A stretch of DNA of 42,197 bases from a virus. The stretch covers positions 1 through 42,197 of the IMG/VR virus record IMGVR_UViG_3300018080_000290. The stretch is one strand, 5' to 3'. A model generated the notes under the pieces. That model did no database searches. It worked only from the letters and a program-made list of their open reading frames with translations, and had not been told where the DNA came from. The position numbers and the translations under genes were made by a program. Of the stretch, positions 23,170 through 32,581 are shown in pieces; positions within the stretch are counted from its first letter, which is position 1, and every line of letters begins with the position of its first letter.

Positions 23170-23682
23170 ATGGCATACGACCCGATTACCAGAAACCTGA
23201 CCGACGGGCAAATCGTAATCAAAGACGGTACGACGACCCCGCTCTCGGTCACCATCGATTGCGACGAGGGCGACCTTTCCATCGTCGTGCACAAAGACCG
23301 AAAAGTCATAATGAACCGGGGCGACTTGGACCATGTCCGGGAGGGAGTTTCCGTGCCGGTCGATTTGTCTTTTACGGTCATGTTTTCTGAGTTTTACACC
23401 GACGAGGCATCGAGCTACACCCCCTACGAATTACTCATGCAGCAGGGGGATGCGACCTCGGCGGCTTCGACCCGCGCCGATTCAGCAGAGGCGTATTGTG
23501 TCGATGTCGAATTCACAATCACAAACCCAGACGCCGACACCGGCGAGAAAGACGAACTGATTAAAGTCGACGATTTCTTTGTCGAAGAAATCACCTTCAC
23601 AGAAGGCGACGAGTACAACACCCTCGCGGTAAGCGGGCGGGCGATGATTACCAGCCCGACAATTACCAAAGAGGCAAGGTAA
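23170..23682 (+). CDS. Tail tube protein, copy 2
   Basis: A 170-residue paralogue of the preceding gene, clearly a tandem duplication that has diverged: about half the residues look alike by eye, with conserved ends and a different middle (the stretch around residues 95-120). GGAGGCACGCAA precedes ATG. The two could form a mixed tube, or one could serve at the tail tip or completion stage. Confidence 0.7.
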   Translation: MAYDPITRNLTDGQIVIKDGTTTPLSVTIDCDEGDLSIVVHKDRKVIMNRGDLDHVREGVSVPVDLSFTVMFSEFYTDEASSYTPYELLMQQGDATSAASTRADSAEAYCVDVEFTITNPDADTGEKDELIKVDDFFVEEITFTEGDEYNTLAVSGRAMITSPTITKEAR

Positions 23683-23700
23683 AAAGGAGAGCAGCAGAAA

Positions 23701-24255
23701 ATGAAGATGAAAGTAAAAGGAGAGAAAGGAAAAGCGAAGTCGATTTCTGATTTCAAGGACCGGACGGAGTTCACTTTGAAAACGGTCCATGGCCCGGTGA
23801 AATTAAAAATCACTTCGCTCCCGCTTGGTTTCCAACAGCAGATGGGAGAACAGTTGCCGATTCCACAACCGCCCAAGAAGCCGGTAAAGGTGGATGGGAA
23901 GGTACGCAAAGACCATAAGGGAAACGTGCAAATGGCCCCGGACCGGGAAGACCCGGAATGGAAAGAAGTCGCGGAACGGATGAACCGGTTGCATCAGGTG
24001 GCGGCGGTGTACCACTGCCTCGAGGACAACAAAGACCTGGAATGGGATACGAAGGTTGAAGACTACACAAAACCAGGAAAGGGATTTGATGCCGAGAAGT
24101 TTTACACCGCCATTGAGGAGGAATTTGCGAGGGCAAAATTCCAGTCCGGCTCGTTCATGGAAATTTTTAAGCTTTCGTTTCAGGTGAGCGGATTCGACCT
24201 GGACGAAATGAAAGAACTACAATCTTTTTTCTTGTCGGCGAGGTTGGGAGTCTAA
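23701..24255 (+). CDS. Tail assembly chaperone, gpG-like
   Basis: A 184-residue protein between tube and tape measure genes. The position, and the frameshift into the following frame, identify it as the short tail chaperone that coats the tape measure before tube assembly. It is charged, with a Pro/Lys-rich insert around residues 60-80 and helices after. AAAAGGAGAGCAGCAGAAA precedes the ATG. Confidence 0.75.
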   Translation: MKMKVKGEKGKAKSISDFKDRTEFTLKTVHGPVKLKITSLPLGFQQQMGEQLPIPQPPKKPVKVDGKVRKDHKGNVQMAPDREDPEWKEVAERMNRLHQVAAVYHCLEDNKDLEWDTKVEDYTKPGKGFDAEKFYTAIEEEFARAKFQSGSFMEIFKLSFQVSGFDLDEMKELQSFFLSARLGV

Positions 24256-24488
24256 AAAAGTACACCAGCCTCTATGTTGTTTTCCGTTTGTGTGAACGGA
24301 TGAAGAAATGGGATCACGAGTTCTACGAGCTTTCCCCGCACCGCCAGAAGTTGTGGCTGGCGTATGAACTGATGCGCGAGGACGAAGAGACGGAGGCGAT
24401 TCGAAGGCTGCGCCACGGTTCCGGCGCCAAGCCCCCTCCGGGTCCGCCGAAAAAGAAAAAGCAAAGAAAACTGGGGAGAAGGAAATAG
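23701..24488 (+). CDS. Frameshifted tail chaperone, gpGT-like
   Basis: A -1 shift at TTTTTTC (24225-24231) would join the chaperone at codon 177 to the overlapping frame, giving 262 residues. The added part reads LVGEVGSLKKYTSL, then CERMKKWDHEFYELSPHRQK and a Lys-rich end. The downstream frame has no good start of its own and ends five bases before the tape measure gene. This is the arrangement of lambda G/GT. Confidence 0.75.
24225..24231 (+). promoter_or_regulatory. -1 ribosomal frameshift site
   Basis: T-TTT-TTC in the 0 frame (codons TCT TTT TTC) is a perfect X-XXY-YYZ slippery heptamer, 22 bases before the 0-frame stop at 24253. The shifted frame is open for 85 residues. Confidence 0.75.
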
Positions 24489-24492
24489 CCGA

Positions 24493-26277
24493 ATGCGAAT
24501 GGGTGGCCATGCGCTCATGTTGAAGGTGGGCGCAGACTTTACGCAGTTTGATCGACAGATGTCTGGCGTGAAAAGTCGCATGGGCGGTGTCGGTTCTTTG
24601 CTTACGAATCCATGGGTACTCGCCGGGGCGGCTGCTGCCGCCGCTGGTTATATTTTCGTTAACGCGGCAAAAGGCCTCGTGACCGAAGGGGTCCGCGCCG
24701 CGATGAAGTTTGAACATGCCTGGGCGGAAGTCAACACCATCATCAACAAAACCAGATGGGACGTTGGGAAAGCCCACTTCGACATCTTAAAACAGAGCCG
24801 GGAAATCGGCCTGTCATCCGTTGACACCATCAATGCAATGTATCAGGCGGTGTCCGCCGGTTTTACTGAACAGGCCGAGGCAACAAAGGTAGTTCAGGCC
24901 TCCGCGAAGGCATCCATCGGTGGATTAACTTCGCAAGCCGTAGCCGTCGACGCCATAACGACAGGGCTCAACTCGTATCGCATGTCGGCGGATCAAAGTG
25001 AGGCGGTCGCCGATAAATTGTTCCAAACCGTGAAGCTCGGGAAGGTGCGCTTCGAGGGGTTGAGCAGTTCGATTGGGCGTATAATGCCGATCAGTTCCCG
25101 GTTCGGAATTTCCATGGAAGAAACCTTGGCCGGTGTTGCAATGTTGACCAAGAGCGGTCTGTCCGCAGATGAGGCGGTGACCGCTTTAAGGGCAGCCATG
25201 AATTCGATTGCCTCGCCGTCGGAGAAGGCGGCCGAGGCGGCCAAACAATTAGGGATCGGATTCGACTTAACCGCTCTGCAAAGTAAGGGACTGCTCGGGA
25301 CGTTGGGCGACATCGTAAATGCCGCACAAGGAAACGAGCAGGTTCTGGTTGACTTGTTCGGAAACATCCGGGGCTTGACCGGGATCATGACCATCGCCGG
25401 GGAGGGTTACTACGATTACGCGGATGCGATTTACGAAATCGAAAACGCCTCCGGCGCGGCGCAAGAAGCCCAGGATGAAATGTTGAATACAACCGAGGGG
25501 CAGTACAACCGGTTCAAAGAAACGATGGGCCAGTTGGTTAAAAAGTTGGGCGACCAGTTCCTCCCGGCCATCAAAGGTTTCTTCGAGGGCTTTGCCGACG
25601 AGGCGGACAAATACCTTTCGGGCGAGGGCGGGGTCGTTTCCATGTTGAAGGAGGCGGTCGGTGTTACGGAGGAGAGCGGGAAGTCCATCGGCGCGGCCGT
25701 GGCGACTTGGATCGTAGATGCTTTTAAGAAGATGTACGAATGGGCGGACAAGGCAATAACCTGGGTCGTAGAGCACGGGCCGGAAGTCATCGAAACGATT
25801 TCAAATATCGGGAACGGTTTTAAAAAGCTCTTCGAGTTCGTGGAGAAGGTTGTCAACGCGGTCATCCGGTTCCACAAGGCCCTGGCCGACATCGGGATCG
25901 TCAAGGAAGTCGGCGGTTCGGGAATCGTGAATGAATATTTCAAGAGTCGCGGCGGGAAAAAGGGATGGCCGGGTCGACACGAAGGGGGCTTGGTCGGCGG
26001 CCTGGGCGGGCGTGACCAAAACATGACCCGCACCTCTCGCGGGGAGTTCGTGCTGAACAGTGATGCCACGGCAGCCCTGTGGCCTTTGCCAGCCGTCATG
26101 AATGACGCCTATCCGCAACGAGGGATTTACAACGACCGCTCCCGGATCGAAGTCCACAACCACTTTCCGAATGCGGGCGGGCCGGTCGACCGTGGATTTG
26201 TGCACCGCTTCATCAAGCCGGAATTGGAGCGGGCAATTGAAATGAAAATCAATCCGAGGAAGAGAGGACTGCGCTAA
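24493..26277 (+). CDS. Tail tape measure protein
   Basis: A 594-residue protein that sets tail length. Residues about 80-280 match the TP901-type tape measure core: FEHAWAEVNTIINKT, then GLSSVDTINAMYQAVSAGF, ITTGLNSYRMSADQSEAVAD, KVRFEGLSSSIGRIMPISS and MEETLAGVAMLTKSG. Hydrophobic segments lie near residues 40-60 and 290-310. The C-terminal part contains helices and a Gly-rich stretch. By the usual 1.5 angstrom per residue the tail would be around 90 nm. Confidence 0.9.
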   Translation: MRMGGHALMLKVGADFTQFDRQMSGVKSRMGGVGSLLTNPWVLAGAAAAAAGYIFVNAAKGLVTEGVRAAMKFEHAWAEVNTIINKTRWDVGKAHFDILKQSREIGLSSVDTINAMYQAVSAGFTEQAEATKVVQASAKASIGGLTSQAVAVDAITTGLNSYRMSADQSEAVADKLFQTVKLGKVRFEGLSSSIGRIMPISSRFGISMEETLAGVAMLTKSGLSADEAVTALRAAMNSIASPSEKAAEAAKQLGIGFDLTALQSKGLLGTLGDIVNAAQGNEQVLVDLFGNIRGLTGIMTIAGEGYYDYADAIYEIENASGAAQEAQDEMLNTTEGQYNRFKETMGQLVKKLGDQFLPAIKGFFEGFADEADKYLSGEGGVVSMLKEAVGVTEESGKSIGAAVATWIVDAFKKMYEWADKAITWVVEHGPEVIETISNIGNGFKKLFEFVEKVVNAVIRFHKALADIGIVKEVGGSGIVNEYFKSRGGKKGWPGRHEGGLVGGLGGRDQNMTRTSRGEFVLNSDATAALWPLPAVMNDAYPQRGIYNDRSRIEVHNHFPNAGGPVDRGFVHRFIKPELERAIEMKINPRKRGLR

Positions 26278-26819
26278 TGGCGGACAAAGGATACACCCGT
26301 TTTTATTTAACGAGCGACACGTCCCAGACCGTCGATTTCAAGGTGCCGGAATTCGGAAACCTCGACGAGTTGGATTTCAACCAGGCCTGGGGGAAGACCG
26401 AAGGGGGCCAGGTGTTTGTGGAAGACCCCGGATTTGTTACGCAACAATTAAAACTCGACTTCCGGAACGTGAAGGACACGCAACGATTCAACTTCGAAGA
26501 GTTCTTTGAAAACGTTCTGCTCCGGGGACGAATGAAATGCGACCTGCGGATCGCCGGGTACTACCCGAAGCGGACCCGGCGCATGGTGCACTGCGGGATG
26601 ACCGTTACACAAACCGACGGGAGCGAGGACGAGTTAACGGCCGACCTTGAATACGACGGCTCCTACATCACCTGTGACCAGTTACTTCCGCCGACGTACA
26701 TCTACCTGGTGGGGTACCGGATCATGGATGGGGTCTTACGTTGGGCAGATGCCCAGGACGGGTACTGGGACATTTCTTTAAACTTAACGAGGGACGCAAC
26801 GGGATGGGAGAACAGGTAA
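26277..26819 (+). CDS. Distal tail protein candidate
   Basis: A 180-residue beta-rich protein starting on the overlapping TAATG after the tape measure. Its position, before the hub gene, suggests a distal tail or baseplate component. No family signature seen; segments FYLTSDTSQTVDFKVPEFG and LTADLEYDGSYITCDQLLPP are typical of strands in such proteins. The last 16 bases overlap the next gene. Confidence 0.5.
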   Translation: MADKGYTRFYLTSDTSQTVDFKVPEFGNLDELDFNQAWGKTEGGQVFVEDPGFVTQQLKLDFRNVKDTQRFNFEEFFENVLLRGRMKCDLRIAGYYPKRTRRMVHCGMTVTQTDGSEDELTADLEYDGSYITCDQLLPPTYIYLVGYRIMDGVLRWADAQDGYWDISLNLTRDATGWENR

Positions 26820-29596
26820 TCGACAAAGCCGGGACGCGGTTCGGGGCCGTGTTCACTTTTCCTTTCGGGACCGTGGCGGTTTCCGATCATCCGTTCGATG
26901 TGTACGAGGGGCGGGTGTTGAACTGGCAGCCGGTTATCAACCAGCTACAGGGGGGACAAGACAACATCACTTTTACCTTGGACAACTCGGCCGGGTTTCC
27001 CGAGGCCCCGCAGAAAAGGTTTTCAGAGTATTGGGATTTCACGAATCCCCCGGAGGGGTCCGAAGTCAAACTGCGGCTCCACGATGTCGGCGAGGATCCC
27101 GTCGATCTTTGGGAGGGGTTTGTCGCGGAAATCGAAAGCGAATCCGAATCGGAAATCGTGATTCATGTCCGGAGCATTGACTCCCTCCTGGACCGGCGAA
27201 TCGGGAAAGTAATCGACCTGGACGACTGGCCGAATGCCCCGGCGGAATCCGTCGGGAAGATGCAACCCCGGATCATCGGGGAGGTGTCCTTGTTTAAACC
27301 AGTCCTGGTCGACGATAACCAGGTGACAAAACTAACCGCCTCGGTGTTGGAAGACGACCTGACTATCAACGTGGAAGATGCCTCCCTCTACCCGGATCCG
27401 TCTGGAACCAGCAAAATCAAAATCGACGAGGAGATAATTAAGTACACCGGGAAAACCGCGACGACCTTCACCTGCTCGAGTGTTGCGGATCGGGGGGTCG
27501 ATGGGACCGTGGCACAGAGCCACGTTAATGGAACCGACGTTCATGAATACGCGGGCCTTGTTTTCTTGGTCGACGAAAAAGCGATTTCCTCTGTGACCAA
27601 CATCCGGAAGGTAAACAGCCAGGGCGTTCATCTGCCAGCCGATGCAAGTGAATACACGATTGTTAAAACCGGGCCTACGACGATTTCCTTCGCCGGGACT
27701 CCGGAGGTGCCGGTTACGGTAAGCGGAAGTATTTTTAAGGATGTCGATGTGGAGGAGGCCGGGAGCGGTGACGCGGCCTTAAACAGTACAAACGCCTGCC
27801 TGGGGAAAAAGGTCGACGACGGCGGAACGGCCACGGAGTACAACTTCGCAACCCTGCAAAATGGCAACAGCCCCTTCGTTGTGGAGCGCACCAGTGATGT
27901 CCGCCGTCCGGGGGCGGCCCCGATGAAGCGGGCCTTCTTGGTCATCGAACATTACAACGTGAAAAATCTGGTAGGAAATGGCTGTGTTCCAACCGTTGAT
28001 GTTTACCTGGACTCGGATTACATCGGGGTTTTAACGGAGGACACGAACACCCCGGCGGACGTGCAAGAGGACAACACCATCCACCAGGAGGGAAAGGGCT
28101 TTCAAGATTCGCACACACACACCATCACCGGCGCAAATCACAATCACACGGTAAAAGACCCTGTTCTAATTAAGCCCACGGCGGAACGGACGAACCCCTA
28201 CTACGCGGGAAACGGCTGGAAAGCCATCGACGATGATTTTTTTACCTTGTGCGATATTATTGACGGGTATGCAGACTGGGACGATGTCGGCTTTTCTTTC
28301 TTGGAAGTCCCTGATCCGACCGCGTACATCGACGAGGTTAAGCTTTACGTTTGCCACGGGGATGCGGGAGAAACCTACACGGGATCGACTGGTGCGCGTT
28401 TGTACATCAACGGAGTTGACAGGGCCAATTTTACTTTTTCAAGTAGCTCAACCCCCGTTACTTCGTACAGCGGCTGGACCGACATCTCCTCTTTGAACAT
28501 CCAGGTTTCCGCCCTGATGAATTCCACGAGCTACCTTAAGGTTTATGTCGGCGGAACTACTGGGCAGGTTTTGCGCTTAATCGAAGTCTGGATTGAGGTA
28601 AGGCTCCGGGCCACGTCGGGCAATACAACCGTGGGGCCGAATGCCACGGCGACCCCGCTCGAGACATCTAGCCTTACCTGGTTTGATGTTACGGCCAAAC
28701 TCACCGGCGCGACCGAGGAGGAAAAGTGGCAGGACATGAAGAACAAACTGATCAAGGCTTACGAGATGAACTTCCACGCAACGAGTGATTTCGTGTACTT
28801 CTTGCGGGCCTTCTTCTGTGTAGAGTTTGTGAACTGGCAATACGAATTTACGAAAACAATTCTCTGTGATTGCACCGGTCCCCAGGCGGCGGGGAACGGA
28901 GCCCTGGTCCTTTCCCAAATCGTGACCGACGTATGCAACGTGCCTCTTGCCCGTGTCCATGCCGGGGTCTGGTTGACAGCCATGAGCGCCGCCAGTAGCG
29001 GGTACGCCATCGCCCTTACGAAGTTTGAGAACGGGCGGGAGTTGATTGACCGGGTCGCCCAGCAGGTGCGGATCTCCGTGTTTTCAGAAGTGGGATACCT
29101 TTACGCAGTCTACAAGCCGTTGATTTCGGAGATGAGTTCTGTCGATTGGGGGTTCACTGACGCCGACTTGATAACCCCGGTCGTTAAGAAACGACTGCCC
29201 TACCACGAAGTTTACAATTCGATCCGGGTCAATTACAACAAGAACTACCTGGCCGACGGGGAATGGCGGGGGGTGTACCCGAAGGAGAACACGACTTCCC
29301 AGGACCGGTACGGCCACATCGGCGATGCGGAAATAGAAGGGGACGCGATCCCTTCGGAAACCCTCGCGGAAGAACTGGCCGACCAGTTGGACGAGTACAA
29401 TGGCTGGCTGGTCGATCTTTTGGAGTTCACCGTACACCGAAAATTTATGGACGTAATGCGGACCGACCTGGCGAAGTTGGCTTGCCGGTTCGGGACGTGG
29501 GACATCATCGAGGTACTGGAAACTGTCCTTGTCCCCAAGAAAGGGAAGACCCCGACGGGGATCAAAATTAGAGCAATCGAAAGGCGGATTACTTAA
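26804..29596 (+). CDS. Tail tip/hub protein with insertion domains
   Basis: A 930-residue protein. The first 150 residues and the last 250 read like one hub-type protein (LLDRRIGKVIDLDDWPNAP; later FENGRELIDRVAQQVRISVF, YHEVYNSIRVNYNKNYL, and a final tail-tip-like block). A central insertion of beta domains contains a His-rich HTHTITGANHNHT near residues 440-455, like the HxH metal sites of trimeric fibres. ATG at 26804 lies inside the previous gene; the longer frame upstream is a shadow. Likely contacts the host. Confidence 0.65.
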   Translation: MGEQVIDKAGTRFGAVFTFPFGTVAVSDHPFDVYEGRVLNWQPVINQLQGGQDNITFTLDNSAGFPEAPQKRFSEYWDFTNPPEGSEVKLRLHDVGEDPVDLWEGFVAEIESESESEIVIHVRSIDSLLDRRIGKVIDLDDWPNAPAESVGKMQPRIIGEVSLFKPVLVDDNQVTKLTASVLEDDLTINVEDASLYPDPSGTSKIKIDEEIIKYTGKTATTFTCSSVADRGVDGTVAQSHVNGTDVHEYAGLVFLVDEKAISSVTNIRKVNSQGVHLPADASEYTIVKTGPTTISFAGTPEVPVTVSGSIFKDVDVEEAGSGDAALNSTNACLGKKVDDGGTATEYNFATLQNGNSPFVVERTSDVRRPGAAPMKRAFLVIEHYNVKNLVGNGCVPTVDVYLDSDYIGVLTEDTNTPADVQEDNTIHQEGKGFQDSHTHTITGANHNHTVKDPVLIKPTAERTNPYYAGNGWKAIDDDFFTLCDIIDGYADWDDVGFSFLEVPDPTAYIDEVKLYVCHGDAGETYTGSTGARLYINGVDRANFTFSSSSTPVTSYSGWTDISSLNIQVSALMNSTSYLKVYVGGTTGQVLRLIEVWIEVRLRATSGNTTVGPNATATPLETSSLTWFDVTAKLTGATEEEKWQDMKNKLIKAYEMNFHATSDFVYFLRAFFCVEFVNWQYEFTKTILCDCTGPQAAGNGALVLSQIVTDVCNVPLARVHAGVWLTAMSAASSGYAIALTKFENGRELIDRVAQQVRISVFSEVGYLYAVYKPLISEMSSVDWGFTDADLITPVVKKRLPYHEVYNSIRVNYNKNYLADGEWRGVYPKENTTSQDRYGHIGDAEIEGDAIPSETLAEELADQLDEYNGWLVDLLEFTVHRKFMDVMRTDLAKLACRFGTWDIIEVLETVLVPKKGKTPTGIKIRAIERRIT

Positions 29597-30123
29597 TGAG
29601 CGATGAGGATTTTGAATTTATCGCAGATTCGACCTTCGTCGACAACCTGGTGGCTGGATACAATGCAAAGTATACCGGGAAGGTTGTCACGATGGGGACA
29701 ACGTCTGTTGCAGACGATGGGACAATTCTCCACGGCCTCCTGGACGTTCCAGACGACGTTTTTCTAACGCCCACGAAGTCGGGCCGAATGATTGGGGTGC
29801 CGGACAAGGGAACGACGACATTCGACGTGGCACTAAAAGAAGTCGCCTTCGGAGTGGAAACGATAACCAACGGCGCGGGGACCGTTGCACACGGGATGGA
29901 CAATACGCCGACCACGGTCATCTTGACTTCGACGGTTGCGGACCGTTCCTGGCGGGTGCACACCATCGGATCGTCGACGTTTTCCATCGCGGCCCTGGTT
30001 GCCTCGACGGGCGGCGCGATTACCGGGGATGAAGATTGGCATTGGGTTGCGTATGCGGACTGCGCCGCCGAGGACATTCACTGGATGGCCTTCGGTGACC
30101 GGGACGGGGAAAGTGGGCCTTAA
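29596..30123 (+). CDS. Receptor-binding-like protein with two similar beta domains
   Basis: A 175-residue protein. Two similar segments, GTILHGLLDVPDDVFLTPT and GTVAHGMDNTPTTVILTST, about 55 residues apart, carry the 'gt..HGl...P..v.lTpt' pattern of small phage fibre domains. The end is aromatic-rich (DWHWVAYADCAAEDIHWMAF). ATG overlaps the preceding stop. Confidence 0.6.
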   Translation: MSDEDFEFIADSTFVDNLVAGYNAKYTGKVVTMGTTSVADDGTILHGLLDVPDDVFLTPTKSGRMIGVPDKGTTTFDVALKEVAFGVETITNGAGTVAHGMDNTPTTVILTSTVADRSWRVHTIGSSTFSIAALVASTGGAITGDEDWHWVAYADCAAEDIHWMAFGDRDGESGP

Positions 30124-30125
30124 CG

Positions 30126-30875
30126 ATGGCAACTGCAGAGGCGACTTTTATCCAGGCAGTGTCGGCCCCGTGGGGCGGCGGGAATTATTACGGGAACGAA
30201 GATGCAACAATTCTCTCGGCCTTCCCCACGATGAACACAGGGAGCAACACAACCATGCGGGTTGACAGCGCCGGGAGCGGGATGAACCTTTGGATCTGTT
30301 TCGATATTTACGGGAAACTTCCGGACACCGCGATAGTTTTAGATGCCCGGTTACAGCTTACGGTTTCATCCGTGGCGACAAACAATGCAGGGAGTTGCGG
30401 AATTTACCGGTGCCTAAAGGAGCCGGTTGAAAGCCAGACTACCTGGAACATTTCCAAAACAGGAATCAACTGGAAAACAGCGGGAGCCAAATCTGAGAGC
30501 ACAACAGAAAACGACAATGACGATGCAACCAAGGCGGACCGGCGGACCGAAGCATTCCCGTCCGTTCCCCCATCGTACACCTGGACATTCAGCGGGTCCA
30601 GCGGGTTGACCACGATTATCCCGTTGGGAAATTCCTGGTTTCAGGGACTGGTTCAAGGTTGGATCGATGGGAATGTCGGCAGCAAACGGGGATTGATTTT
30701 TGACGGGCGGGATCACATGTCGCCCAAAGCCATCGATTGTACGTTTCACTCGAGCGAGGCATCGTCCTGGGCAAACCGCCCCCGGTTGTATGTAAAGTAC
30801 CGGGTGCCGTCGACGACCGGATGCGCGAGGGTCGGAACCTGGAACAGAATTATTTACCCGAGGGGGTACAACTAA
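30126..30875 (+). CDS. DNRLRE-type carbohydrate-binding tail protein
   Basis: A 249-residue protein matching the DNRLRE (CBM96-like) jelly roll: DTAIVLDARLQLTVSS, GIYRCLKEPVESQTTWN, then IPLGNSWFQGLVQGWIDG, FHSSEASSWANRPRLYVKY. Such domains occur on surface proteins that bind polysaccharides. It lies between two fibre genes, so it is probably a glycan-binding part of the tail tip. ATG follows the previous gene by two bases. Confidence 0.75.
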   Translation: MATAEATFIQAVSAPWGGGNYYGNEDATILSAFPTMNTGSNTTMRVDSAGSGMNLWICFDIYGKLPDTAIVLDARLQLTVSSVATNNAGSCGIYRCLKEPVESQTTWNISKTGINWKTAGAKSESTTENDNDDATKADRRTEAFPSVPPSYTWTFSGSSGLTTIIPLGNSWFQGLVQGWIDGNVGSKRGLIFDGRDHMSPKAIDCTFHSSEASSWANRPRLYVKYRVPSTTGCARVGTWNRIIYPRGYN

Positions 30876-32581
30876 TGAGCGCTCCAATTCGTGTTAAACA
30901 AGAGGACACCTGGATCCCTATTATTTTAATCGACGATACGGATTTCAAGTCCGAGGAAACGGGGAAACTGGTCGGGGATTTCACGGTCAAATACTGCGCC
31001 TCGGACCAGTCCAGTTTTTCACCGTTGACCCTTTACGATACCGGATCGAATAAGAACTGGGAAGAAGTCGGCCTCGGGGTGTACCGGATCATGTTCACGT
31101 CGACGGAAATGGACGAGTTGGGTTTATTCATCGCGCATGTGGACGTGGCCGGCGCCTTGCCGTATTTCATCCTTTTGGAGGTAACCGAGCGGACGACGGA
31201 GGAAGACTCGGACAACATCGCCTCGGTGTTGGACGACACCGGGACTGACGGGGTTAAGTTGGCTGCAACGGCTATCGATGAAATCTGGGACGAGTTAACG
31301 AGCGGCCACGACGATACAGGCTCCTTTGGTGAGCTTTTTCTGGACAACATCGACGCGGCGATTTCTTCGCGGTCAAGCCATACGGCCGCCGCCGTGGCTA
31401 CCGCGGTATGGGATGAACTAATCGCAACCGGCCGGGTTACCGATTCATATGGGGAGTGGATTCAAACCATGCTCGATGCAGCCGTGTCGACCCGGTCCAG
31501 CCACGATGCCGATGCGGTCTGGTCCGTGTCGACCAGAGCCCTTACCGACAAGGCGGGATTCACAATCTCCGGAACGTTGACAACCCTCGATGCCTTACTT
31601 ACACAAATGGAAACGACCCATGGCGCGGGGTCGTGGGAGACGGCGACCGGTTTCTCAACACACGATGCAGATGCCGTTTGGGCGGTTGCAACCAGGGCGC
31701 TAACGGATAAGGCTGGGTTTACAATTTCCGGGACGATTCAAACCCTGGACGCCTTGAAGACGGACTTTGAAGCGACACACGGAGCCGGGTCTTGGGAAAC
31801 CGCGACGGGATTCTCGACCCATGATGCGGCGGCGGTTTGGTCGTACGTTTCCAGGAGCCTTACAGACAAAGCCGGTTTTACAATTTCTGGAACAACACAA
31901 ACCCTCGATGCTTTAAAAACCCTCCTGGACACCGACCACGGCCCAGGGTCCTGGGAAACGGCCACGGGGTTTAGTACTCACTCGGCGGCGGAAGTCGCCA
32001 CGGCGGTCTGGGACGAGTTGATTGCAACCGGCCGGGTTACAGGTTCCTACGGGGAATGGATCCAAACGATTCTCGATGCGGCGATTTCAACCCGCGCCTC
32101 GTCGGCGGAACTGTCAGCCTTGGAGACACACGGGGATGGGGCCTGGGCGACAGCTACGGGGTTTAGTACCCATTCCGAAGCCGACGTGGCGGATGCGGTC
32201 TGGGACGAGTTGATTTCCGGACACACGGACACCGGCTCCTTCGGAGAGTTTGTCCAGTCCATCACCGGTTTTTCGACACACACGGCGGCCGACGTTTGGG
32301 CTGTGGCGACCCGGACGATAACCGGGGGGTATTTGGAATGGATCCGGGAGCGCTTCCTGCAGCGCCACAGCGACGACCAGGACGCCGCCGGACACATGAC
32401 CGAGGGCCGGGAGCGGTGGTACGACTCCGAGGCAAACCTGGACGCGGATGACTGGTCTGAGGTTGACCCCTCCTACGTTACCGGATGCATCGCGGAGTAC
32501 TTTGTGAAAGTCACCTGGTCAGCGGCGACACAGGCCGGGCATTTTGTTAATCAGAAAAGGACGAAGGTATGGGAGGCGTAG
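30875..32581 (+). CDS. Long tail fibre with 53-residue repeats
   Basis: A 568-residue fibre, starting at a TAATG overlap. Residues about 10-105 form the beta domain shared with the 7096 gene. The rest is repetitive: three units of exactly 53 residues (31499-31975) of the type HDADAVWAVATRALTDKAGF, and four copies of a shorter WDELxxxGxxxxSxGE block (around 31287, 31408, 32010 and 32206). It ends in a non-repeated tip (about residues 490-568). The repeats should form a trimeric shaft. Confidence 0.75.
   Translation: MSAPIRVKQEDTWIPIILIDDTDFKSEETGKLVGDFTVKYCASDQSSFSPLTLYDTGSNKNWEEVGLGVYRIMFTSTEMDELGLFIAHVDVAGALPYFILLEVTERTTEEDSDNIASVLDDTGTDGVKLAATAIDEIWDELTSGHDDTGSFGELFLDNIDAAISSRSSHTAAAVATAVWDELIATGRVTDSYGEWIQTMLDAAVSTRSSHDADAVWSVSTRALTDKAGFTISGTLTTLDALLTQMETTHGAGSWETATGFSTHDADAVWAVATRALTDKAGFTISGTIQTLDALKTDFEATHGAGSWETATGFSTHDAAAVWSYVSRSLTDKAGFTISGTTQTLDALKTLLDTDHGPGSWETATGFSTHSAAEVATAVWDELIATGRVTGSYGEWIQTILDAAISTRASSAELSALETHGDGAWATATGFSTHSEADVADAVWDELISGHTDTGSFGEFVQSITGFSTHTAADVWAVATRTITGGYLEWIRERFLQRHSDDQDAAGHMTEGRERWYDSEANLDADDWSEVDPSYVTGCIAEYFVKVTWSAATQAGHFVNQKRTKVWEA
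31499..31975 (+). repeat. Three 159-bp tandem repeats in fibre gene
   Basis: Units at 31499-31657, 31658-31816 and 31817-31975 encode near-identical 53-residue segments (common text TDKAGFTISGT, TLDAL, GSWETATGFS). Nucleotides differ mostly at third codon positions, so the duplication is not recent or the repeats have been held by selection at protein level. Confidence 0.85.
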
